This document shows positions 56,198 through 64,000 of a DNA stretch of 64,000 nucleotides, piece after piece (position 1 is the stretch's first letter; each line of letters starts with the position of its first letter). Below the pieces are notes generated by a model, which saw only the letters and a list, made by a program, of their open reading frames with translations, ran no database searches and was not told where the DNA came from. Location: the NCBI RefSeq assembly GCF_030297155.1, contig NZ_AP028067.1, positions 930,001-994,000 on the forward strand, in the 5' to 3' direction. The translations under genes were made by a program, and so were the position numbers. This DNA comes from Vibrio sp. FE10. GTDB taxonomy: Bacteria; Pseudomonadota; Gammaproteobacteria; Enterobacterales; Vibrionaceae.

Positions 56198-57565
56198 ATG
56201 AAACTAACAGCAAAACCAGCGGCGAATAACGCTTTACTTATTTCTATTACGACACCTGATTTTAAAGGTGACGAAGCAAAAGAGTCTCTTGCCGAACTTG
56301 CTCGCTTAGTGTCAACCCTAGGGTTTAAAGTCGTCGGTACTCAATCGCAGCACCATAACTCATCTCAAAGACAGAATGTGTTGGGTGCAGGTAAGCTTGC
56401 CGAAATTGCACACCTAACCGGTTACCAAGGCTCTATTGAAGAAGCTGAAGATGAAGATTTTATTGATGAGTCGTTTGATTTTAGTTCTGAAATCGATGAG
56501 CTAGATTTTGATGATCTTCCAACGGGAAACTTCCAATACGGTGCCGCTGATGTTGTGGTATTTGACTGTGATTTAAGTCCATCTCAAATGCGTACTGTTG
56601 AGGCGAGTTTGGGTGTGGAAGTATTTGACCGCACTGGAATAATCATCGAAATTTTCAGCCGTCACGCTCGTACTCGTACTGCTCGTCTGCAAGTTGATAT
56701 CGCTCGTCTAAACTACTTAGTGCCACGACTTCGTGAAACGGCTGAGGGTGATAAAGAGCGTCAAATGGGTCAGGGCGCAGGTGAAACTTCATTAGAGCTA
56801 GACCGTCGTAATGTACGTGACCAAATTGCTGCGCTTAAGCGTGAGCTAGTAAGCGTACAAGATGAAATGAAGACCCGACGCACAAGGCGTGCGGAGCTTT
56901 TCACTGTTGCTTTAGTTGGCTACACCAATGCCGGTAAGTCTTCGATGATGCGTGCAATGACCGCAACCGAAGTGGTCGGTGAAGATAAACTATTCGCAAC
57001 CCTAGATACTACGGTTCGTGCACTTCAGCCGATTACTCAGCCGCGTATCTTGGTTTCAGATACCGTTGGTTTCATCAAGAAACTGCCACACGATCTGGTT
57101 GCTTCATTCCACTCAACGCTAGCAGAAGCGCACGATGCTTCATTGTTACTTTATGTGGTTGATGCTTCAGACGTTTCATTCCGAGCTCAGCTTGATGTGG
57201 TACACGACGTATTAGCACAAGTGGGCGTTGAAGGTAGCGAAAAACTATTAGTGCTGAACAAGTGCGATAGACTGAGTGAAGAAGATCAGTTAGCGCTGAT
57301 TGAAGAATTCCCAGACGCGATGCTAACGTCGACTCGTGATCCGTTAGATATCACGAAACTGCATAAATACATCGTTGGTGTTGCAGAAGAAGGCATGATC
57401 GAAGAAGAGATCACCATCCCTTATTCTGGACAAGGCATCATCGGTGAGATTCGCTCAAACATGAGTGTGGTTAAAGAAGAGTACGATTACGAGTGTATTA
57501 AGTTGACCGTTCGCTCTAGTGAAATTGACTTAGCACGTTTGAAAAAGCGTATGCAGAACTCTTAA
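56198..57565 (+). CDS. hflX: HflX-family GTPase with acidic insertion
   Basis: HflX-type GTPases bind the ribosome and can split stalled 70S particles. The 455 aa have the HflX N-terminal domain, a GAGETSLELDRR glycine-rich segment, and a G domain with G1 GYTNAGKSS (about 240-248), G3 DTVGF and G4 NKCD. An unusual Asp/Glu-rich stretch (about residues 84-112) is inserted in the N-terminal domain before VVVFDCDLSPSQ. It is not next to hfq as the canonical hflX usually is, so it may be a second paralogue. Confidence 0.88.
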   Translation: MKLTAKPAANNALLISITTPDFKGDEAKESLAELARLVSTLGFKVVGTQSQHHNSSQRQNVLGAGKLAEIAHLTGYQGSIEEAEDEDFIDESFDFSSEIDELDFDDLPTGNFQYGAADVVVFDCDLSPSQMRTVEASLGVEVFDRTGIIIEIFSRHARTRTARLQVDIARLNYLVPRLRETAEGDKERQMGQGAGETSLELDRRNVRDQIAALKRELVSVQDEMKTRRTRRAELFTVALVGYTNAGKSSMMRAMTATEVVGEDKLFATLDTTVRALQPITQPRILVSDTVGFIKKLPHDLVASFHSTLAEAHDASLLLYVVDASDVSFRAQLDVVHDVLAQVGVEGSEKLLVLNKCDRLSEEDQLALIEEFPDAMLTSTRDPLDITKLHKYIVGVAEEGMIEEEITIPYSGQGIIGEIRSNMSVVKEEYDYECIKLTVRSSEIDLARLKKRMQNS

Positions 57566-57600
57566 TCGTCTATCTAATTTAGATAAGAACGTCCAAAGAA

Positions 57601-57629
57601 AAAGCGACCTAAGTGGTCGCTTTTTTTAT
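57601..57629 (+). terminator. Bidirectional-looking terminator after the HflX-like gene
   Basis: AAAGCGACC (57601-57609), loop TAAGT, GGTCGCTTT (57615-57623), then T; between convergent genes, with A-rich flank giving U on the minus transcript of pfaD. Confidence 0.9.
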
Positions 57630-57673
57630 TGGTTGAGCTTAGCAAATCTAAGTTTAGCTAAGTCATGAGTTAA

Positions 57674-59311
57674 TTACGCCATTCTTTGAGTTGGCTTCCA
57701 ACGTGCTAGTTCTGGGTCAAGCTTGATACCTTGCGAAGTCAGCAGGTTAACACGTGCTAAGTAAGCCGCACCGTGCATCAGGTGCTTAGCAAGATCAACG
57801 GCATTACGCTGCTGGTAATCATCTAGATAGCTGTCTTTTGCCCATGCGTTGAATGCGCCAAGTGCAGGGCCAGCCCATACTTGGTAATCCATTTCACGAC
57901 CTTGTTCACCTGTGTTTGACCAACGACTAGAAAGCCCCAAGTACCAACGGAAGATCAACGCCATCTTACGCTTCGGGTTGCCTTCAGCACGTTCGATCTG
58001 TTTAGGATCTCGCTCGTTAAAGTGCGCCACAGTACCCGCCCAAATGTCATCCAGTGTTGAACGGAATACCTGCTTCTCAAGCTTCAGGCGTTCTTCTACT
58101 GGAATTGCTTCAATCGAGTCGTAACGTGTGTATAGCTCATACAGTTTGTTGGCACGCATTGGGAATAAAGTGCCGCGTTTAACCACTTGCAGTTTCACAC
58201 CCATTTCGAACATGTCTGCCGCCGGGGCCATTGTCACGTCAGCCATTTCGGTTGTCGAAAGCAGCTTACGTGTGTGTTCGCTCGCGCCAGACTCGACACA
58301 CGCTTGGTTGATTGAACCGGTAACAATGTAAGCAGCGCCCATGTTAAACGTCGCTAGAGCAGCGTCAGGCGTACCTACGCCGCCGCCACAACCGACACGT
58401 AGCGGAGTTTTGAATTGGTACTGAGCTTGGATTTGCTCTTTCAGTGCAAGAATCGTTGGTAACAGTGTGACAAGTGGGCGGTTATCGGTGTGACCACCAG
58501 AATCGGCTTCTGCGGTAATGTCATCAGCCATAGGAACCAGCTGTGCCAGTTCCATCTGTTCTGCTGTGATTCGGCCTTCTTCAACCAAAGCTTGCAGCAT
58601 TTTCACAGGAGCAGGCTGCATGAACTTACTTGCAACTTCAGTACGGCTTACCTTAGCAATAACCTTGTTGCCAATCTGAATCTCACCTTGTGCATCACGG
58701 CTAAGGCCAGCGGCACGGTAGTGAACGATTTGCGGTGTTAAACCTAAGAATGCTGAAGCCTCAACGGTTTTTACTTTGTGCTTCAAAAACAGTTCAACAC
58801 TGCCGCGTTCTAGAGCGGGTTCGCTTGGGCTGTGAATCAGGTTAAATGCGTAAGGACCGTTTGGCAGTGCTGCTTGAATACGGTTGATCGCTTGTTCAAC
58901 GCGAGACGGGATTAAGCCCGCTGCGCCAAATGAACAAAGAATGCCGGCTTGACCAAGCGCAATCACCAACTCTTCAGATGAGATGCCGTTTGCCATTGCG
59001 CCCGCGTAGTAAGCGTATTTCACGCCGTGGCAGCGACGAAAATCTTCGTCGCCTAAGCTTTGTGTACCAAGAGCCGGAGCAAATGCGCTAACCGGTTGGC
59101 TGTTCGCCGAGCTTGCTGAATCGCCTGATGCAATCTCAGCTTGTTGGCTTACGCCTAAGCCTTTTTCTGGGTGGTTCACTACGTAACAAGCAAGGCTTAA
59201 ATCTTTCAAGATTGTCGACATTGCTGCGTTATCGAAATGGGTAGTGCTCCCTTCAATCTGCCAAGGCCACGGAGATAGCTTTTCGTTATTAATTGTAGTT
59301 TGAGTTGTCAT
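57674..59311 (-). CDS. pfaD: PfaD, enoyl reductase of polyunsaturated fatty acid synthase
   Basis: PfaD is the stand-alone FMN-dependent enoyl reductase of the pfa polyketide-type synthase that makes EPA or DHA. The 545 aa have the 2-nitropropane dioxygenase-like TIM barrel (GVKYAYYAGAMANGISS; LRVGCGGGVGTPDAALATF; ADSGGHTDNRPL) and a C-terminal helical extension. It lies 44 bp after pfaC on the same strand, the usual pfaA-B-C-D end. Confidence 0.95.
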   Translation of the reverse strand: MTTQTTINNEKLSPWPWQIEGSTTHFDNAAMSTILKDLSLACYVVNHPEKGLGVSQQAEIASGDSASSANSQPVSAFAPALGTQSLGDEDFRRCHGVKYAYYAGAMANGISSEELVIALGQAGILCSFGAAGLIPSRVEQAINRIQAALPNGPYAFNLIHSPSEPALERGSVELFLKHKVKTVEASAFLGLTPQIVHYRAAGLSRDAQGEIQIGNKVIAKVSRTEVASKFMQPAPVKMLQALVEEGRITAEQMELAQLVPMADDITAEADSGGHTDNRPLVTLLPTILALKEQIQAQYQFKTPLRVGCGGGVGTPDAALATFNMGAAYIVTGSINQACVESGASEHTRKLLSTTEMADVTMAPAADMFEMGVKLQVVKRGTLFPMRANKLYELYTRYDSIEAIPVEERLKLEKQVFRSTLDDIWAGTVAHFNERDPKQIERAEGNPKRKMALIFRWYLGLSSRWSNTGEQGREMDYQVWAGPALGAFNAWAKDSYLDDYQQRNAVDLAKHLMHGAAYLARVNLLTSQGIKLDPELARWKPTQRMA

Positions 59312-59355
59312 AATTAATTCTTTCCTAGTTCTCTGTCTCTGTCACTAATGGCGGC

Positions 59356-62300
59356 TTATGCTTTATCGATAGAAGGAGCTTCTTCTATACAAATCGCAAT
59401 GTCTTTCACTTCGTAAATACGCAGACCATCTTTGCTCAGGTTTGCATCGCCAACGATGATACGTTTGCCGTCTTCGTCTTTAATCGCAGTGATGTGTACA
59501 TCAAGAGACATTTGCTTGTTCAGAGGGTTAATCTGACCACGGTATTTCCATTTTACTTCAGATTGGATTTGACCAAACTTCGGATTGCGGAAGCCAGCGC
59601 CAAGGTCTTTGTTTAGCGCATAGGTTTGCATCAGTTCGATGATCGCTTCGACACCTAGAGAACCTGGCATTACCGGATCTTGATGGAAGTGGAACTGGAA
59701 GAACCAATCGCTCGGGTCAATCGTACGCTCTGCGTATAGGTAACCTAGGCCATCTTTACCACCATCGCTGGTGATCTGCACAGTATCGATAAAGTTCAAG
59801 CGGCCGCCAGCCAGTTGGTAGTGCTCTTGCACTTCACCAGTAGCAGAAATAGGTGCATTGAAGTAACGCGTCGTTTTGTCTAGCAGGTTGATGTTTACAT
59901 CCGGCGTGCGGTTGTTATCAACGTGCCAAGGGTGAGTCACTTTACCGTTGTCCAAACCAAGTTGGTCTTTCAGTGCTGCGCCTTTGAAGTAACCAAATAC
60001 CGCTGTACCTTGGTAGAAAGGCACGCCGTCAGTACTCAGTTCGAAGCTGAAGCTCTGTACGATGTTGGTGCCCATCATTACGGTTGAAAGCAGGCGAGAA
60101 TCGTTGGTGATCGTTTTGCCACGCAAGTCGACGTTACGCAGAATTTTGCCGCTACCATCTAGGTTACGGAAAAACAGTTCTTCACCTGGGAAGCCCAGTG
60201 TTGTACCCATGTAGCCTGAGATGAAGCCGTTTGGCTGCAGTGAAATCTCCATCAATACCGAGTAAGGCATTAGGGTCTGGTGGCTGTTTTCATCAAAGTA
60301 CCATGCGTTTTCTGGCACTTCGTATTCTGCAATACACGATGAAGGCTTCTTGAAGTCGCCACGCTTACCGTCGATCTCAACCACACGAGTGGTTAGCTGT
60401 AAGTCGCCACACGGAGTACGTGGTGGAATCATGCCACGGTAGATAGAGAAATCAGGACCGAAACATTTCTCGATATCGCCGGTTGCGAATTCGAACATGT
60501 GGTAAGGCGTGAATGGAACTGTATCGGGTGTGCGGTTCGGGTAATCAGGCGTTACCGGAGCTTCAACGTGTTGAAGAGGAACCACACCTTTGTTTGGTGC
60601 TGTTGCTAGGTCTTCAATTTGCGCCATGAGTGGTGCATTCGCTGAAGCTTGCTGATTAACGGCTGGTGTATGGTCCAAGTTTTCGATAACAGGGGTCGCG
60701 ACAGCTGTTTCTAAAGAAGGTAGGTAACGAGTACATTCGTCATCTTCTTTGATCATTACACCCAAGTTTTGGAAATCAACAATCACTTTGCCGTTCAGCA
60801 AAATATCGATGTTGGCTTTCGCGTATGGACGAGGGCTTAGACCAATCTCGGTCACTTCCATGCGGTAAGTTAGTTCTGCCGATTGCGGGAGAACTTGGCC
60901 ACGACAACGTACTTGTTGAGGGGCATTTTCAAGCGGTTGGAAACGACCATTTTGAACAAGCGTGTGCATGCCAAGGTGCATCATGAAGAACTGAAGCAGT
61001 TGACCACAACCTTCTGCCATCAAAGATCCAGCCATTACTGAGTCATCTTTGAAGTGACAAGGGAAGTACCAGTGCTCAGGCTCTAGCTGCTTGTGACCTT
61101 CAATTAAGCCAAGTCCCCATGTGCCGCCTTGCGGTTCAACACGGCTAACCTTTTCGATCATCATGAACTTCTCTGAGCTGAAGCACAAAGAAGGCTGGTG
61201 GCGATTAGATTGGTGAGTCGGGCCAAAACACTCTGCGATGTTTGCAGTCAGCAGGTGGCGCAGTTCTTGGTGGTTAAACTGAGTTTTAGGGCAGTGCAAC
61301 ATAGGGTCGAAGCGCTGCTTAGTCGCCAGCTTACGCGCCTTGATTTCATCTTCAGTGTGAATCACACCTTTGCCGTCTGCTAGCTCTTCGTCGGTGAAGA
61401 AGCCTGCACAACCGTTATCCATTTTCAGGATCATCTTGTCGCCAACGAAACACTCGTACGAGAAGAAGAACAGCAGCGTGTCGCCATTGCGAGCAAAGTT
61501 GTTGATTGAGATATCGTAACGCAGCGTATCGCCACCACGAGGCAAGTCGCCAAGGAAAGTCAGCGTACAATCAAGTAAGCGATAAACACGCTCGCCTTTG
61601 TTTTCAAAATCGATACCTAAATAGCTGATTAGCATTAGGTCACATTGACCAGATTCAACCGCCACTGCCCAAGGGATCTGACCATCAACAAGATACGGCG
61701 CATCAACAGGGATGTCGTATTCGGTGGTCATGGTGCTTGGTTTGTACTCGTTCACTGTCGCGTTGAGCTTGGTTACACGAGATACCAATAGGTAGTCAGT
61801 GGTTGGTAAGCGAACGCGGCGCGAGTAGCTATCGATGATCGCGTAATCAGGGCCAAATACGTTGGCGATGTCGCCTTCAGCGTATTCAACCAGATCATCG
61901 TAATCCCAGATACATGGTTTACGGATAGGTTTTACTGGTGCAGGCGTCGCAAGTACGTTTACTGGCACTGACTGAACCTGAGCCGGTTGAGCTTGAACAG
62001 GCTGAGCTGGCGTTTGTTGACCATTCGTTTGTTGAGAAATGGCATTGCTATCTAAACCAGATGTCACTGCGTTTAGCTGTGCTTTTAATAGCGCATCAGC
62101 CATTTGCATGCCTTGGGCGCGAGTGTGCAGGAATGCTTTGTGTACTTGCTGAGCTGCTTGCTGATTTTGAGCAAAAGCTTGGTTGTATGGTGTTACAGAC
62201 GGCTGTGATGCTGCATCCGTATTAGCGTCGATATTCGATACGCCATTTTTAGCGGATAGGACATGAGTCATATTGCTGTGGTTACCTGTTAGCTGACTGT

Positions 62301-64000
62301 GGCGAGTTGGCGCCAGAGTAGGGGATACTGATGTAGGAGTTTCGATTATTGGCTCTATCGCGTTCTGCGTTAGTGCTTTCTTCTCTAACTCTTTTTGCGC
62401 AAGGGTTGCTTGAATGCTTGCTGTCGTTGGAACCGACGCCACTCTTGCTGCTTGTTTACCAGAAGCTTTCTGTTGAATCGTTGCTAAGTTAGTCACTGGG
62501 GTTTGGGCAATATGTTGATAGATATCACGACCACCAAGAGTCACTTGCTTAACCAATTGACGTTTAGCATCGCTCGCCAGTTCATTGCTTAAACGAACGG
62601 AAAGTGATTGAGATTCAACACTCGATTGGCTTAGTAGTAGCTGTGAACATTGTCCTTCGCTGATGTTGGCAACAATCACGCTCTTAGAACTGACATTCGG
62701 ATTCAGAGGTGCAAGGTTCAGGTTGAGCAGGCCGTGTAGCAGGCTTGCCATGCCAGAGGCTGCAGAGCAGTGACCAACACGTTGACTCGCTTGAATTGTC
62801 TTAGTGCTGCTTCCTAGATTGATAGGTGTTTGCTCTTGTGACAAAGACTCTGATGCATGGTTAAGCTCAAGCAGAGAAACATCGTTCGAGCTCATACCGA
62901 CTTGAGTCAGTAACTCATCAGCAACGGCGTTGTTATTCTCGCTTGAACCAAAGGCCAATGCGTTGATGCTGCCGTAAGCCGTATCTTGGTTGCTCGCTAT
63001 TCGACTCTCTTCAACAAGAACAATCGCACCTGCGCCTTCGCCGACATTCCAACTGCCGTCTTGCTGTTGTCCGAATTTTGGAGCAAGCGACACTGGGCTC
63101 ACGCTGTTCTTCAGAATCACATGTTCTGCACTGCCACTAAGGTCAACGGCTGCAATCACGACTGCATCCATGGATTCTTGCGACATTAGGTTTTGCGCCA
63201 CGTCGATACAACGAGCAACCGACTGTTCAGCGGCTGAAATCGTAAAGGCAGGGCCGTTAAAGTCCCACAATGAAGAGATACGCGAAGCCATGATGTTACC
63301 GATGAAACTGGTGTATTGGTTCAGCTTGGCTGCGTCCATCACACTGTCCATCGCGATGGTTTCTAGCGATTGGTATTCATCTTGTGTTAGCTCAATACCC
63401 ATGTTGGCAAAGCTGTCGGCCAATTGGCTATGCAGGTTTACGCGTCCACGGAATTGGTGCATCTCAAGCTCTGTTTCCATCGCAACGAGTACTGCAACTT
63501 TTTGGCCTGCTACAAGCTTGGCGTCTTTGATCGCTTCGTCTGCAACTTTCATCAGTAGCAACTGCTGAGAGATCAAACGGTCATCTTCATTAGGCGGCAC
63601 TTTGAAGCGTAGGAAATCGAGATCGAATTGATCGATGTACGCTCCATTTGGAATACCGTGTAAACCAAACTGATTCAGTAGTTCTGGATGTTGGTCTAAG
63701 CCTTTCCAGCGTTTCTTAGGCAAAGCAATGAAAGCATCGTTGTTGGTCTCAATCGCAGTGCTTAGCGCATTGATGCTTTGCAGAGAACCGAAGTGAGACG
63801 CTAGACCAGTAATGTTTAAATTAGACGGCTGTAGGCTTGGAGAAACCGATTCTTGAGTCTGGTTTAGATGACTGGTGTCTGAATACGCTTCAAGCAGTAA
63901 GTGAGCATTACAACCACCGAAACCAAATACAGAAACACCCGCACAGCGCTCTTGATTGCCCGCTTTACTTGGCCAAGGTTGAACCTGCGTTGGCAGAGTC
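59356..64000 (-). CDS. pfaC: PfaC, ketosynthase/dehydratase subunit of PUFA synthase (5'-truncated)
   Basis: The frame is open to the window edge; 1547 codons are visible. In order: the end of a ketosynthase (VSVFGFGGCNAH, first 35 residues), a second KS-like chain-length-factor domain (about 90-490) where the active-site Cys position reads SAAEQS, a Gln/Ala/Pro-rich linker (about 500-680), and two double-hotdog FabA-type dehydratase modules (about 690-1070 and 1150-1540) with PCHFKDDSVMAGS and FHFHQDPVMPGS active-site motifs. A TTG at 63723 is internal, not the start. With PfaD it introduces the cis double bonds of EPA/DHA. Confidence 0.95.
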   Translation of the reverse strand, partial: TLPTQVQPWPSKAGNQERCAGVSVFGFGGCNAHLLLEAYSDTSHLNQTQESVSPSLQPSNLNITGLASHFGSLQSINALSTAIETNNDAFIALPKKRWKGLDQHPELLNQFGLHGIPNGAYIDQFDLDFLRFKVPPNEDDRLISQQLLLMKVADEAIKDAKLVAGQKVAVLVAMETELEMHQFRGRVNLHSQLADSFANMGIELTQDEYQSLETIAMDSVMDAAKLNQYTSFIGNIMASRISSLWDFNGPAFTISAAEQSVARCIDVAQNLMSQESMDAVVIAAVDLSGSAEHVILKNSVSPVSLAPKFGQQQDGSWNVGEGAGAIVLVEESRIASNQDTAYGSINALAFGSSENNNAVADELLTQVGMSSNDVSLLELNHASESLSQEQTPINLGSSTKTIQASQRVGHCSAASGMASLLHGLLNLNLAPLNPNVSSKSVIVANISEGQCSQLLLSQSSVESQSLSVRLSNELASDAKRQLVKQVTLGGRDIYQHIAQTPVTNLATIQQKASGKQAARVASVPTTASIQATLAQKELEKKALTQNAIEPIIETPTSVSPTLAPTRHSQLTGNHSNMTHVLSAKNGVSNIDANTDAASQPSVTPYNQAFAQNQQAAQQVHKAFLHTRAQGMQMADALLKAQLNAVTSGLDSNAISQQTNGQQTPAQPVQAQPAQVQSVPVNVLATPAPVKPIRKPCIWDYDDLVEYAEGDIANVFGPDYAIIDSYSRRVRLPTTDYLLVSRVTKLNATVNEYKPSTMTTEYDIPVDAPYLVDGQIPWAVAVESGQCDLMLISYLGIDFENKGERVYRLLDCTLTFLGDLPRGGDTLRYDISINNFARNGDTLLFFFSYECFVGDKMILKMDNGCAGFFTDEELADGKGVIHTEDEIKARKLATKQRFDPMLHCPKTQFNHQELRHLLTANIAECFGPTHQSNRHQPSLCFSSEKFMMIEKVSRVEPQGGTWGLGLIEGHKQLEPEHWYFPCHFKDDSVMAGSLMAEGCGQLLQFFMMHLGMHTLVQNGRFQPLENAPQQVRCRGQVLPQSAELTYRMEVTEIGLSPRPYAKANIDILLNGKVIVDFQNLGVMIKEDDECTRYLPSLETAVATPVIENLDHTPAVNQQASANAPLMAQIEDLATAPNKGVVPLQHVEAPVTPDYPNRTPDTVPFTPYHMFEFATGDIEKCFGPDFSIYRGMIPPRTPCGDLQLTTRVVEIDGKRGDFKKPSSCIAEYEVPENAWYFDENSHQTLMPYSVLMEISLQPNGFISGYMGTTLGFPGEELFFRNLDGSGKILRNVDLRGKTITNDSRLLSTVMMGTNIVQSFSFELSTDGVPFYQGTAVFGYFKGAALKDQLGLDNGKVTHPWHVDNNRTPDVNINLLDKTTRYFNAPISATGEVQEHYQLAGGRLNFIDTVQITSDGGKDGLGYLYAERTIDPSDWFFQFHFHQDPVMPGSLGVEAIIELMQTYALNKDLGAGFRNPKFGQIQSEVKWKYRGQINPLNKQMSLDVHITAIKDEDGKRIIVGDANLSKDGLRIYEVKDIAICIEEAPSIDKA

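Noticed and set aside
59356..63723. pfaC as a complete 1455-aa gene starting at TTG 63723
   Set aside because: The frame continues through 92 further codons to the window edge and includes the ketosynthase C-terminal GFGGCNAH motif, so the gene is truncated by the window.

Overview
The window is chromosomal DNA of a marine Vibrio. The single-polar-flagellum gene order (fliHIJ, fliKLMNOPQR-flhB, flhAFG-fliA-cheYZAB-parC-parP-cheW-fipA), the split ccmA-I cytochrome c maturation operon, the fadL-fadL-ECF-fadIJ block and a pfa polyunsaturated fatty acid synthase locus all fit Vibrio. The pfa genes plus an ABC-type sugar uptake operon suggest a Splendidus-clade species, but that is inference. No tRNA, rRNA, IS element, prophage or CRISPR was seen.

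Layout. 1-23.6 kb: late part of the flagellar/chemotaxis supercluster, all on +. It starts inside fliH, and two sigma-54 promoters (before fliK and before flhA, both GG-N10-GC) divide it. It makes the export ATPase, hook-length ruler, switch, export gate, the polar number/position regulators FlhF/FlhG, sigma-28, the CheYZABW core and the ParC/ParP/FipA polar-positioning proteins. 23.9-31.0 kb: complete ccmABCDE-F-G-H-I operon. 31.2-32.0 kb: mlaA lipoprotein. 32.0-36.5 kb (minus): two FadL-type outer membrane channels, then an ECF sigma factor overlapping a DUF3379 membrane protein. 36.5-37.0 kb: a 556-bp gap holding a strong candidate for an unannotated small RNA, then a promoter with a FadR-like operator. 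37.0-40.6 kb: fadIJ beta-oxidation. 41.0-43.8 kb (minus): M16 peptidase. 44.1-49.1 kb: sixA, smrB, prmB, a LysE-type exporter, a 33-residue membrane micropeptide and selO. 49.3-55.9 kb: an OmpR/histidine-kinase pair followed by a carbohydrate ABC transporter, matching the layout of the Pseudomonas GltR-GtrS / GtsABCD glucose system. 56.2-57.6 kb: HflX-like GTPase. 57.7-64.0 kb (minus): pfaD and the C-terminal 1547 codons of pfaC.

Functional links. The flagellar block is one assembly and steering programme. FlhF/FlhG/FipA place the flagellum and ParC/ParP place the chemotaxis array. FadL, FadI and FadJ form an uptake-to-thiolysis route for fatty acids, probably under FadR, while PfaC/PfaD make fatty acids de novo.

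The least explained signals are: the structured RNA at about 36645-36807; two ATGA-coupled five-codon minicistrons built from a 14-bp tandem repeat directly before the histidine kinase; the 33-aa ORF at 47264; and a recurring pattern of degenerate tandem repeats (10, 13, 14, 15, 17 and 18 bp units) in otherwise unrelated intergenic gaps.
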